64,000 nucleotides of DNA from Gracilaria gracilis (Eukaryota; Rhodophyta; Florideophyceae; Gracilariales; Gracilariaceae), in NCBI GenBank assembly GCA_030374805.1, contig JARGSG010000117.1, positions 1 through 64,000 on the forward strand, given 5' to 3'. Position numbers and translations under genes: made by a program. Under the pieces are notes generated by a model. That model was not told the origin of the DNA. It saw only the letters and a program-made list of their open reading frames with translations, and ran no database searches. The number at the start of each line of letters is the position of its first letter. Position 1 is the stretch's first letter. This document shows, piece after piece, positions 21,247 through 32,179 of this stretch.

Positions 21247-22669
21247 ATGAACTCGTCGCTAGCGCTGAGCGCGCACGCCGTGGTGCTGGCGGGCGGCGCC
21301 GGCAGCCAAATGGGCGCGCTGCCGAGCGACGCCACGCCCAAGGCGCTGCTGCCGGTGGCCAACCGCCCCATGCTGTTCTACGCGCTTATTTCGCTGGCGC
21401 GCGCCGCCGTGCCGTCCGCCACCGTCTTCGCACGTGCGCCGCATCTGCAGCGCTTCCGCGCCTACGTCGCCGACGTCTTCCCGGCCGATCGCCTCGTGCG
21501 CGCGCTGCCCACCGCGCTCAAGTGCGACGTGCGCGTCTGCGCCCCCGACAGCGGCACCGCTGATACTGTGCGCTACATGGCGCATGCCGATGCGCATGCC
21601 ACTAGTCTTATTGTGCTTAGCTCCGATTATATCGCCGATATCGACCTTTCGCTCGTGCTTCAACACCATTGTGAGTCGCTTTCTATCGCTACCGTCGTGC
21701 TTGTCCGACAGCCATGCGTCCCTCTCCCACAAAACACAAAGCACAAGCGTCTCTCTCCCACAAAACACAAAGCACAAGCACAAGTCGTCGAAAAACACAC
21801 CGTCAACTCCCCCGTACACCGTCACCAACTACGCCCTCTTGTCCGATCGCCACCGCCTACTCGGCCTCATCACTCCGTCCGATCTCACGTCAAACAAGCT
21901 TGTTGTTCGTGCCGCCCTCACCAATCGCTACCACTCCATCAAACTGTGCTCCGATCTGTTTGACACCCATGTGTACGTGCTTGATAAGCGCACCGTTCGC
22001 AACGCTCTGCGCCTGTTTCCGGCCATATCCTCCGTGCGTTTCGAACTTATCCCCTACCTGGCCAGACGTCAGCACACGCTGCAGCGCACCGCGGACACCT
22101 TGGACTGGCCGTATCCTGGCGAGCAACTTGTTGTCAACGCCCTGCTTTTGGACGCCGCCACCACGTACACGAACAGAGCAAATACCGTTTCCCATTTTCT
22201 CCACGCCAATCTTCGAGTTGCCGCTGGCTGTCTCAACCCATTTCTTGAGCGCACCGACAATGTACCTGCTGACAAGCCGAAGAAAGGAAAGAAGCTTGAC
22301 AGAAAGTTGCCATTCGTCACATGTGGTGAAAAGGTTTCCGTGTCGCCCGAGTCCAACGTGGCGGACAATGTTACCGCAGGTGACCGTACTTCGGTCAAGA
22401 AAAGCGTGGTCGGTCCGAATTGCAAGCTTGGTTCCAACGTCAAGATCAACGGCTGTGTGTTGACGACCGGTGTCACGCTTGAAGACGGAGTTAATCTTTC
22501 GTCGTGTATTGTGTGCGAACACGCTGTCGTTCAAACTGGCTCTGTGCTCAAAGAATGTCAGGTTGCGTCGGGAATTACTGTCCTGTCAAACTCTGAAGCT
22601 AGTGGTAAACAATACACAGGCGCTCAGGAAGATGTGTATGGGCTGGGCGATATTGAGTTCTTTAAATGA
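21247..22669 (+). CDS. EIF2B3: eIF2B gamma subunit, frame broken by a 31-bp tandem duplication
   Basis: eIF2B-gamma is part of the GDP/GTP exchange factor for eIF2 in cytoplasmic translation initiation. The N-terminal nucleotidyltransferase-like domain starts at AVVLAGGAGSQM and PKALLPVANRPMLFYAL. The mid region has LVIKG-like DLFDTHVYVL and ELIPYLARRQ. The C-terminal left-handed beta-helix shows hexapeptides (VGPNCKLGSNVKINGCVL, GVTLEDGVNLSSCIV). It ends in TGA. The first half is in one frame to about 21717 and the rest in the next frame. The break coincides with a 31-bp tandem duplication (21717-21747, 21748-21778), and removing one copy restores a single frame. The GTGAGT at 21671 was tested as an intron donor, and no downstream AG to 21784 gives the right frame. 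ATG 21247 is chosen because it lies where the family domain begins. Confidence 0.93.
21717..21778 (+). repeat. 31-bp direct tandem duplication inside EIF2B3
   Basis: Two adjacent 31-bp copies beginning CGTC(C/T)CTCTCCCAC differ at one base. 31 mod 3 = 1 matches exactly the frame change between the two halves of the gene. Confidence 0.95.
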
Positions 22670-22994
22670 TTCCCAAATGCTGCTCAACTGCCCTTGCTTC
22701 ACTCTTTTGAAAGTGTTCACGTATCCTTTGGGATGTACAACTCCTGTCGTTCTTTACCTCAACCTCTTTCGGAGCTATGATGAACCTAATACGCAAAGTA
22801 GCAAGAGTGCTGTTCGACGCATCATACACCCTGGTCTAGTCAGCCAAACTGGAACACGGTTTAGAACATGAATACTGAGGACCAGACATTTTATGGGCCT
22901 TGGATCAGGGCAGCGATGTCTTCTCAGGGCTGTTGACCGAGTGTTTCAATTCTTATTGTTCGGAAAGCTTGCGAATTAACGACGTGCTTTGCAC
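22670..22994. other. Intergenic between convergent EIF2B3 and the FAS1-Hog gene
   Basis: No ORF of interest. Presumably 3' UTRs of the two convergent genes. Confidence 0.6.
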
Positions 22995-25138
22995 TCAATT
23001 GAGCCACTTTCTCATGTCCCTCCACTGAAGGCATCCATTGTATAGAAGGTTACCAATAGGTTCTATGGCTACGCCGGGACGTACTGGCAATCGAAATACT
23101 TCCAACGTGGGATGTGCCACCCAATAAGAAATAGCATTGGTATATGTCGATGCGACGATCCTTCCGACGACAATATCACCTTGCATGGTATGAGGAGCAT
23201 ACAACCCAGTTCGGTTAACCTTTGAAACCACCGACACTATCGAAGGTCCGTCAAGGGTACGAAGTGTATCACCAACTTTCACGTTTTGAGCGATAACTAG
23301 CCGGCCGTTTGCGTAAATGTAGTGCTCTGGGGAAAGCTCAATAGTATGGTTCTGTGCGGACTCTAAACGAACAAAGAGATGCGTCCCCACTGGTTGTTTG
23401 TGCGAAAACATATACACCGCGCTTGGACTCTGATTCACCAGACATGATGGCATGACCAGCCTGAAGCTCATGCATTTGGATTTTCTTCCCGTTAGATAAA
23501 TGAACGGTGGCGGTTCTCGGGAAGCAACCGTCCATGTCGGGGAAGCCCGTAATTTCGGAGAGGTTTGTCAGGCTCGTCTCGAGATGCCTACTTGCTTCGG
23601 GGCTCGCCCTACCTTCTAGGGTTTCCATTTCCGGCGCAGCTGTGCTTTCAGAAGATTCTGATACGAGGCCAACGTTGAACTCGAAGCTTGATAGTGGGGA
23701 AGGTAATGCTTCCACATAGTTCGGGCCTGGTCCATCCGTGAACGGTTCCGGGAGGTCTGTTGGGCTCGTATCGGGATGCATACTTGCTTCGGGGCTCGCC
23801 CTGCCTTCTAGGGTTTCCATTTCCGGCGCAGCTGTGCTATCAGAAGATTGCGATACGGGGCCAATGTTGAAATCGAAGCTCGATAGTGGGGAAGGTAATG
23901 CTTCCACATAGTTCGGGCCTGGTCCATCCGTGAACAGTTCCAAATCAATCGGATCGGGTTCGACAGTATTTAATGGACTGTAGCTTGACGGGTATGTCAT
24001 GGGCGGCGACGGTAGAACTGATGGTTCGACTATGCTTTCTTGTGATTGTAAGCCTGGTGCCCTTTCATACAATTGCGTCGTGAGTTCTGAACTGTAGCCA
24101 GCAGTTTCGTGAACAACAGGTATGGAAGCAACGGCATCTTCAGCATTCCAAGCTAGTGAGAACCATGGAGTCGCTTCAGGAGAACCTTGGAAGTCCGTTC
24201 CCTGTGTCATTGGTGGACTCTCTTCTTCTAACACCTCGAAGGACGACAAGGGATAATTAGAGGGCGTAATCCTGCGGTCCAGAGCTGTTGTAGGGAGTAC
24301 CTGAGGGCCGACCCCCAGGGAATGTGACAACGGGGCAATAGATGATAGTTCAGCAAAAGAAGTTCCTTCATCCTCTCCAGGACCGTCAACCTCTAGAGTT
24401 TGCGAAGGGGGACTGCTGAGTGGTATCAATTCCCCTTCTTCGGGAGAAGTCATGGGTTGTTCTGAGGGCTCCAAACAGGGCTCTTCTCGATCACGGCTTT
24501 CTGGGAATTCCTCAGGGTTCAAGATACCAGGAAACAAAACTCTGCTAACAACGTGAATATATCCGTTTAAGGTGCAGATATCCAACATTCCCTCTACAAG
24601 ATCCGCATCTGGAAGCTTGGGGTTTTGGTCAATCAGTTGAAGTCCAGTGCTCTAGGGGCAGTCCTGAGTCCCAGGTGGCCAACATTGTTTTGTTTCGGAT
24701 CTCGTTTGAGTTCATTCTGGGTGCAACGATATGGTAAAGGGGCATGTTGAAGATATATTCGATGGGGTTTTCGTATCTTTTTGAAAGGTAGGAGACAAGG
24801 TATTGGTACCCTTCGTACTCTTCACTTCCTTCGTAACCCAAGTCCTGAGCGGTACGTAGAATAGCATCGTCGTTGGGAGCGAAGAAAGTTATGCCACCTG
24901 GAGTGCTGATATTCAGAATCCCTTCCCTATTGCCAGCAGCAAGAAGATTTGCTAGAATGTTGAAATTGGATCCGTTCTTGTCGAAGCTGATTGTTGGAGA
25001 TAGATTTTCGTTGACAATGAAGTCGAGGATTGTTTTATTGTGGCACTCATATTGAGGCGGTTGAGGAACACCTAGTACGCTTGCCAGAAAGAAAAGGTGG
25101 GATAAGAAACAGAGTATCGCAGATGTCCGAGAAAGCAT
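22995..25138 (-). CDS. Secreted fasciclin (FAS1) + Hedgehog-type Hint (Hog) protein, two frame breaks
   Basis: Secreted or surface protein. Order: signal peptide (about 1-24, ILCFLSHLFFLASVLG); FAS1 domain (ITFFAPNDDAI, YHIVAPR, NGYIHVVSRVLFP); a long acidic Ser/Pro/Glu-rich linker with a 64-residue tandem repeat; then a Hog/Hint autoprocessing domain starting GCFPRTATVHLSNGKKI with the nucleophilic Cys, LSPEHYIYANG (the TxxH block, here SxxH), VKVGDTLRTLDG and GDIVVGRIVASTYT, ending near WLN-TGA. FAS1 domains mediate adhesion. Hog domains cleave before their Cys and can transfer a sterol-like nucleophile (established for Hedgehog). The frame shifts by one base near 24640 (inside FAS1) and near 23440 (inside Hint), with domain continuity across both, so either base-call errors or early decay. 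Coding continues across the three frames with no other stops. Confidence 0.85.
23561..23944 (-). repeat. 192-bp tandem duplication in the FAS1-Hog linker
   Basis: Two units of 192 bp (64 codons), 23561-23752 and 23753-23944, encode DGPGPNYVEALPSPLSSF...APEMETLEGRASPEAS. The length keeps the frame. Confidence 0.9.
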
Positions 25139-26416
25139 CGTGTTTTGTTGACCAAGATAGAACTTGTATCAGCCTTGAACCGTAACGAGCCATAGTGCTC
25201 GCGCTCTTAACCAAGGTGCTGTGGTTCGAAATGAATGGACTTCAACTTCCACGCAGCATAGTCACGTAAAAACGAGAAGCTGTTTGAAAATGAACGAGAA
25301 TACACGATAAGCTTGGAAATATCATCCACAACCCAACGTGAGAGACAGAGAAGGTTCTTGATGACTAAAGCCGTTTTCTAACTGGGATAGTGCAGAGGAC
25401 AAGAACTGTTCGTTTTTTGAATTCTCTCATGATCATTCATTCTGTTGGATTCAATACCAATCCTTTCATATAGTACAACATCATGTTGATACTCTTCATT
25501 CCGAGTTTTAACGCTGATGTTCACCAAGCAACACGATGAAAAGCGATGTTTGATGCTCAACTCGAGTTGGACAACATGATATTGGCGAAACGGGGAGCTG
25601 CTGAATATGAAAAACAGCAGACAATACAACCTTTGCTCTCACTAATTCCCCCTCGGTCTGTACGATGAAAACGTATCTTCTTCCTGAATTCAATGTTAGT
25701 TTTACTGGGCTCTGAAGTGTTGGGGCAAACAAGATTGTGACTTTCTGCCCTGATGAACCAATTTGCAGCTGTACAATCGTACGAAAGCAGGAGATACATT
25801 CTTTTTTTTTTCTCGCCGCTTAATTGTTGCGATGGCCGATGCTTGAGCGGCAGCTCCGCTCGACTCACTCCTTCGTGGAGCAAGCCATCTGCAAGCACAA
25901 CGTCCACCACACCCAGTGTCTTCTGTATTCTTTTGTGTTTCCATCCACCCGTCAGTTCCTTTTTGGGACATTCTTCTGGAGCTCATGGCTCCGATTCATC
26001 GAGGCTGAGGCTCTGGCTTCGCCTCTGAAGAAGAGCCAGTGTCCTCCTCCACTTCGCCCAGAGTAAAGGATTGCAGTTGAGCTGCATATAAACGCAGCAG
26101 ATGTACAGTAGCATTCGATGGCCTTATCTCTGTTGCCCAGTATTGGATATATTTCTCTGTTCTTATAAGCACATTGGACCTCAGCAGTTTGCAGCAGCTA
26201 CTACGGCAAAATGAAAAACGACCAAACGATAACGTTTCCGCTACATGCAGGTATCTGCAGGCCTCAAGGACTTGAATGGGGATTGCATCCTTCTTCAGTT
26301 TGATGCAAGGGTATCAACAGCATCATACAAGGATACAAAGGTACATACGAACATAGCTATCGTATAGCAAAACGGTGGGCTCACGGGTTGGAATTGTCAC
26401 GGAACACAGCATTGTC
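25139..26416. other. Intergenic, no supported gene
   Basis: Probable upstream region of the FAS1-Hog gene. Contains a T10 run near 25804 and TATAAA near 26090. Short frames only. A charged minus-strand frame at 25700-26060 was not supported. Confidence 0.5.
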
Positions 26417-27437
26417 CTATCCCCCGCTTGTTCTATCTATGGGACTCGACGAAGCCTTACTCATCTTGACCTCATCCAAGAAACTTTGGATGCACTCAAC
26501 AGTAACTCTGACATCAATGACATAATCGTCCCGTTCTACACCAAGGGACTCATATTCCCTCTCAAACATATCCACATTAACAGCATAGCTCAATAGTGGC
26601 ACTAGTGACATCAGCTTAAAAAAAGTTCTCCTCACTCACCACCTTCGTCCAAGGACACCAATGCTCCAGCGTAAATTCTTCGTTGCACTGTTCCTTCATA
26701 GCTGAAATAAGGTTTGTGACGTATTCTATATCGATGAACGGATGTCCGATGTGCGAAAGGCCCCAATCGGAAAGAGGATATGTAGGAGGTTTACCCACAG
26801 TTTGGCGATTTCCAACGTTGGATGCGTAAATGTCTCCATGCACTAACATATTCGGGATACCACAACTCGAGATCTCTTGGCATATCTCCTTTATCTCCTC
26901 TTCTCGACTTCGAATGTCCTGAAGTATCTCACTGTGCTCCTCGCTGCCTTGCACCGCTTTCTCCAGGCCATCATGGTAAAACAATCGGTGAATGTTAGAC
27001 GAAAGCCATTTGCTATCTCGAACCTTCAGTCCACCCGCCTTCAGTTCATTAATATATGCCGTCGATATCATTTGCATCAACACAACTGTGCTCACTAGAG
27101 CCTTTAAATCCAACTCTTCGTCTTCTTCCCCCAGAAGTTCGCCCCCATTTCGCTGCATGAAAACATTCTCCTCCTCGTTAAATGCAATGACCTCAGGTAT
27201 AATGCTCGATCTCGCCAGAAATCTTGAAATCGTAGCTGTTCTCCGGCATTCCTCTAACACCGGCACCCCCGCCTTTATATAAACCACTTCTTTTCCTCCT
27301 CTGCAAACAGTCGAATGTTTCGATTTCGACAAATCCAAGTGACAAAGCCACACAACAGAACGTTGATGGTCAACCATCTTCACAAGACTACGATAAAGCT
27401 CATTCTCGTCAGTATCACATTTGCTCACCTCCTTCAT
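26417..27437 (-). CDS. APH/choline-kinase-family phosphotransferase, one homopolymer frame break
   Basis: Protein-kinase-like small-molecule kinase fold. N-lobe features: VVYIKAG with the ATP-binding Lys, then ECRRTATISRFLA. The catalytic loop is LVHGDIYASNVG (Brenner motif HGDxxxxN). The metal-binding Asp lies in PLSDWGLSHIGHPFIDIEYV. The substrate is unknown. The first 273 codons end at an A7 run (26618-26624). Reading six instead of seven restores the frame and continues FKLMSLVPLLSYAV...VECIQSFLDEVK to TAG at 26417, giving about 340 residues, normal for the family. The indel in a homopolymer makes an assembly error likely. The start ATG at 27437 is the first in frame. Confidence 0.8.
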
Positions 27438-27962
27438 CCCCAGAGAGAAAATGCGACTAGCAGTCGACTTACGAGCGATGTACTAAACAGCGAAAGAAAC
27501 TACCAAACCTTTACGGTTTGCTTACGAAACGTTAACATCGCGTTTTTGCAGTTCAACGGCAAATATGTCAGCGATGTACGCCAAGTATACAAAACGCTTA
27601 CGACGCGTACACGGTACAGTATATCTTCATCTTCCCCATTATTGCAGCGTGCAATCTCCCGCCATCTACATCTATCCTTACAAGGATAGATACACCCCCA
27701 TGTTCCGCCTTTTTTCTTCATGAAACGTGATCGTTTGTTTGTTGGGGAGGTCATCCAACGTGCTACATGTTGTCATCCTCTTTTGTAACTCCCAAAAAAG
27801 GCTGCCTCTCCACTTGAACATGCACTTGTTTGAATTGTGTTTCAACTTGCCCGCCCCGGGGCGTGCGTACAACTGCACGTGATATACTCATACGCTAAGA
27901 TATAATGCCTTTGTCCCGCGGTCGTCTCGAGTGCTTCCTTGCTTTCAACTTCTCAACCATCA
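27438..27962. other. Intergenic, no supported gene
   Basis: AT-rich upstream of the kinase. Nothing recognised. Confidence 0.5.
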
Positions 27963-28328
27963 ATGCTGCTTCAACTGCCTGTGCATCAAATCACTCAACA
28001 CAATACATACGCTCCTGATCCTCGTTTTCCTCCTACGCCACAACTGCGCATGGCACCACTGTGCCATGCCGCATGGCTTGTAACACGGCTCACATGTGTC
28101 ATTTGTATTAATCTCCTGCTTGCGGGAGTCTTGAGCTTGTTGTGGTCGTTTTATGTGCGCTCTATCGCTTATCTCACTCGCCTTCGCTCGCCTTCCGCCT
28201 CACACACTCACACACACAAACGTGTTTGGCTTGGGAAGCGCAAACGGGATGCATGTTTGCAACATCCAGAGCGATTATCATGTGCTTTTAAAAGGACAGT
28301 AAAACCTTTACTGTCGTTTGTTGTTTGA
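27963..28328 (+). CDS. Possible small membrane protein, unrecognised
   Basis: ATG at 27963 opens a 121-residue frame with one good hydrophobic segment (LTCVICINLLLAGVLSLLWSFYV) followed by a basic KRVWLGKRKRD stretch. No family recognised and no conserved motif, so this may be a chance frame. Confidence 0.25.
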   Translation: MLLQLPVHQITQHNTYAPDPRFPPTPQLRMAPLCHAAWLVTRLTCVICINLLLAGVLSLLWSFYVRSIAYLTRLRSPSASHTHTHKRVWLGKRKRDACLQHPERLSCAFKRTVKPLLSFVV

Positions 28329-29203
28329 TTCTGTGTGTTGTCAAAACGATTCAGTACCGCCCCTTTCCTGCGCTGATTCACGTGTGGAATGAAAACAAAA
28401 TGTGTTTCCAAACTCGCCAATGGCTCCTCGTCCACACCACAGCAGAAAAACTCAACAAGTTCTTACCACCAACCTCGCACACACGAGACAGGCACAGTGT
28501 TTGCGCTAGCCGCAACACAAACCATACAGCCAATCATCACCATCGGCGCCGTGCACTTTGCTTTGTAACACTCGTTGTGTCGGTGGCGCTTTATCACCAA
28601 CACAGCTCATTTCGTCATCATCGAATCGGCGGCTGAAGAGCACCAGAATTTTGGTTTCCTTCTTGGCACGAAACCTGGCAGGCTGTGTAGTGATGGTGAG
28701 CGAATCGTGAGTGTTGAGCAGCCCATGTGGCTTGGTGACGAAGAACAATCGGTTGTGCGTGCCATTTTGGCTTGGTATTTTATTATTGTAGCTGCGGCGT
28801 TGGAAAGGAATCTGCTTCTTTCCCCGAGTGCTTGACAACTGATACAAGACTTTGCACTTTTCGCACGAGTGAACTTGGCCAATGACAGCACTACAAGAAG
28901 GGTGCAACGGTAGTATGACAAATTTAAAACGGTTTATGTTTGCAAGCTGAAGGGTGCGGCACGCAACGCAATCGTAGCGCCACAGCTGAGCTTTCAGTTC
29001 CACGACAACGAGTGATCGCGGCAAAACATCCACCTGCGTCGAAACGATGAGCACAAGCAGAATCTTTCTCCTTCATGTACCAAGTACAACGGTACATGGA
29101 AGAGACAGCCACGCCTATGATATGCCCGTCGCCACCCCCCAGGTGCTCATCCACAAAATATATCAATCTGTCTGCGTGAACAACAGTTTGCCCGACGATT
29201 TAC
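28329..29203. other. No supported gene
   Basis: Several medium frames overlap on both strands (for example 28506-29054 minus, 28575-28835 plus), but none shows a recognisable motif or splice structure. Confidence 0.4.
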
Positions 29204-29557
29204 TCAAAGCCCTTGCCGTGTACTGTCCCTCTGCCGACTATTTTTGAATGTTGAATGAACAGTTACAGTGAAACCCCTTCTACGAAAACCATGACTGCGT
29301 CCTTTAACTTTCATATCATCGACGACATCAGCTGAGAGAACCAGCCGCCAGCCTGTGCAGTTGTTCCACTCCAGCGTAGCGCCTTGGTGCAAAACGTCAG
29401 TCCAGTTAGATATCACCATCCCGGCATGCGGTTGCGACGTGGGCAGGAAGCCCGCGCCTGGCTGCCAGTACGAGTTGTTCTAGTCGCTGCCGCCGCAGCC
29501 GTAGCCAAAGCCGTAGGCGGCGTTGGAGTGGTTGTTGTAGCCCTGCGCAAACGACAT
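29204..29557 (-). pseudogene. Unknown small protein relic with one in-frame TAG
   Basis: ATG at 29557 begins a Gly/Tyr/Asn-rich stretch (YNNHSNAAYGFGYGCGG), then TAG at 29482-29480, then the same frame stays open through QPGAGFLPTSQP and NWTDVLHQGATLEWN to 29204. Continuity of composition across the stop suggests a nonsense mutation. Family not recognised. Confidence 0.35.
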
Positions 29558-30218
29558 GGCTGTGGGATGTGGGGTGTGGAGTGTGGGGTGTGGGATGCGA
29601 CGGGTGTCGGGAGTGGGATGCAGGATGCGACGGGTGCAGGGAGGGGAGAGAGAGAGACCTTTATTTCAGGAAATAAGGACAAACGTTGATCACGCCGACG
29701 TGGCAGCGTGTGGGTGCATGTGAAGCGAAGTGGGGAAAAAAGCGCGCGAAAAGGGAAACGAAGAGAAAAGGCGAAATGGCGCCAAAACGGGAGCGGCGGG
29801 TGGGTGGCGCACGCTGCGGCTTTCCAACGCGCGCCAGCGGCCCAGGTGGAGCGCACGCGTGACACGGCTGACGTGCCGCTACACGCGCGGCGACGCGGCG
29901 GCGGCTGCCAGCGCCCGCGTCACGCGGCGACGCGCGCCGCGCGCCGCCGCGCGCCAGCAGCAGCAGCCGCAGCCGCCAGCAGCTGCCGCTCTCGCACGCC
30001 GCGCGCGCGTACGACCGCCCGCCTGCGCGCCCGTCGTTGCTGCGCCGCCGCCGCAGCAGCAGCAGCAGCAGCAACGCAACGCAACGCGCCCGTCGTGGCG
30101 CCCCGCGCCTGCTGCGCGCCGTATCTGCACTGTAGTACATTGGCGTCGGCGCGCAGCCGTCGCCCGTCGTTGTCGCCGCCGCCCCGAGCGCGCGCGCGCG
30201 CGCGCCCACCTCCGTACC
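29558..30218. other. GC-rich, low-complexity region
   Basis: G-rich GGATG/GTGTGGG repeats (29560-29650), then CGC-rich sequence including a CAG run (30052-30074) and an alternating CG run (30188-30206). Long frames here are composition artefacts. Confidence 0.6.
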
Positions 30219-30541
30219 ATGTCCTCATCGCTCTCGCGCTCACCGTTGCCGTCCTCGCCGCTGCGCGGCCCGCACTTCACTTCCGCGCTGCTTGCGCTCA
30301 CGCACGCCGCCGCCGCTGGCTACCGACTGCACTCCATCCACCTACACGCGCGCCAGCGGTAAGTGCAAGTGTTGTTTTAACAGCGTTGTGCGCGAAAGCA
30401 CGTCTGACGTTTTTGTTCGTTTGTATTGTGGGTTTTTGCGTGCAGGATATGGGTATATGCGGTGGGATGGTGTCGGGTATGAAGAAGCAGATTGATGAGA
30501 TTGACAGGGAAATTGAGGAAGCGATCAATTCAATGAACTGA
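30219..30541 (+). CDS. Possible two-exon small protein
   Basis: ATG at 30219 (ACCATG), exon to 30358, intron 30359-30445 (GTAAGT...GTGCAG, 87 bp), exon 30446-30541. The second exon gives a natural-looking helical C-terminus (MKKQIDEIDREIEEAINSMN, TGA). The frames miss by one base: the ATG frame enters exon 2 out of phase, while the in-phase frame lacks an ATG. Either a one-base error or a different first exon. Product unknown. Confidence 0.4.
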
Positions 30542-30567
30542 GGGGATGAGGGTGCACACGACGGAGT

Positions 30568-30842
30568 TCATTTGTTGGGCGGTGGTACAGGTGCTGTTGC
30601 GATTGAGGATGTGGCTGACGACTGTTGCCTGAGCTTTTGCGACGCCTGTTCTGACGGTAGCAGCGGCTCCTGTTTGCAACGAAAAGTACAAGAGAAGGCG
30701 GTGAGTGAGCGCGTGCGAGCGTGCAAGAGCGGATGAACAGGAGACGTACCGTGGAGTCCAGATCGCCGGGCGCTTGGCTCTTGAGGTGATGCATGGTGAA
30801 CAAGTAGATGCCGACAGCCGACACGCCCAGAAAGGTGCCCAT
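30568..30842 (-). CDS. Two-exon 64-residue single-pass membrane protein
   Basis: Exon 1 30842-30750 and exon 2 30669-30568 join in phase 0 across an 80-bp intron with GTACGT and CAAACAG. The product starts MGTFLGVSAVGIYLFTMHH, a hydrophobic segment near the N-terminus, followed by a short polar tail rich in Gln/Ser/Pro. Family not recognised. The length and topology would suit a small organelle-membrane subunit (inference). It is convergent with the gene ending at 30541. Confidence 0.6.
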
Positions 30843-31128
30843 CTTGGCGTTTGCAGAAGGTATGGCAGCAGTCAGAAGGGTGTGAGAGTGGAGACGAAGA
30901 GCGCAACGACGGCGGCGAAGACGTTGAGAGTCGGGGAGGGGTTGAGCACTAGTAGTGCAGTATAAGAGGCACTTTTACGGCGCGCGCGCGGTGGGGCGGA
31001 CGATTATTTGGCCACCCCGCCATTGAGCCTTCGACGATTTTCTCTGCTGACCGTTGAGCCACTGCCACTGCCATACACGCTCGCGCCTAAACGCCCCCAA
31101 TTTTCTTGCTTGCGATTCGCCTCCCCTC

Positions 31129-31345
31129 CATTCTCGCGCGCGCCCGCCACCGCGCGCGCCCGCCACCGCGCGCGCTCACCACCGCACGCGCTCGCCACCG
31201 CACGCGCTCGCCACCGCACGCGCTCGCCACCGCACGCGCTCGCCACCGCACGCGCTTGCCACCGCACGCGCTCGCCACCGCACGCTCCCGCCACCGCACG
31301 CGCCCGCCACCGCACGCTCCCGTAACCGCACGCTCCCGCCAACGC
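31129..31345. repeat. 16-bp GC-rich minisatellite (about 12 copies)
   Basis: Unit CCACCGCACGCGCTCG with few substitutions. Long Arg/His/Ala frames across it are artefacts. Confidence 0.9.
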
Positions 31346-32179
31346 CGCCGAGCTCACGCACGCGCGCTCAACCGATGCGCTGCTCGCAACCAACGGCAGG
31401 CAGGCGTTGTTATGCAGCGGCGGGCAGTGCGTAAGCTAGGCGCGCGGCGCGCGATGCGTCGAGCACGCTTGCTGGCTGCGGTGGCGGTGGCTTCGCTCGC
31501 AGTGGCGGTGCGAAGGCGGTGACGGTGACGGCGTGGCGCGCTCGCGGTGGCGCGCTGGTACGACGGCGGCGCGTTTTGGCTCACAACGCGAGGCGTGCGT
31601 GCTTGAGCACGCCGCCCTGTGCGCGCACGTGCTCCGTGCGCGTTGGCGCGAAAGCAGTGTTACAGTAGTGCGCGCGGGCAAGCACAGCGAAATGATTTCG
31701 TTTAGTTGTGGCCGTTTTATTGGACACGCACACTGACAGCTGCGCGCGCCGTTGCCGCCATCGCGAACACAAAATGCAGTTGACACATGACGCGCCGCGC
31801 GCGCGGTGCGGACGCGAGCGCAGCGTGCGCGGCGGCAATGCGTGAATGCTTTTCAAATGCGCCGTGCAGAGCGCGCGGTAATGCGTCATGCGGAGGCGCG
31901 CCGGCCGTGCGTCATATCTACGCGTGATTGGGCATGGTGTGATTGGCGCGTGTGTTTTTATGAGATGGAATTGAGAAAACGCGCCACTGGTCATCTCGTG
32001 CGCCGGCGGCGCAGGCGCGCCCGCAGCGCGTGCACCACGGCCTATGGCGTGTACACGTAGCGAACCAAAGCTATTGTATGCATACATTATTAAATAAATA
32101 ATAAATATTACCTGAGGTCCAAATCACTATCCAAGCATCGCAGCTCTAACCTCTTCAGAGCGGAGGACACCAAACGGCG
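31346..32179. other. GC-rich intergenic, no supported gene
   Basis: Rich in GCGCGC runs. Nothing recognised. AT-rich stretch with AATAAA-like sequences at 32085-32110. Confidence 0.5.

Noticed and set aside
20933-21563. Poly-Leu, poly-Ser and poly-Gln readings of the GCA repeat
   Set aside because: Other frames of the tract before EIF2B3. Interruptions change residues in those frames and no domain follows.
21671-21784. Intron with donor GTGAGT inside EIF2B3
   Set aside because: Candidate acceptors at 21711, 21741, 21747, 21772, 21778 and 21784 give lengths whose remainder modulo 3 is 2 or 0, while 1 is required. The 31-bp duplication explains the break better.
29708-30541. 277-codon Ala/Arg-rich frame
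   Set aside because: Composition artefact of GC-rich DNA. Only the last exon-like 32 codons look natural.
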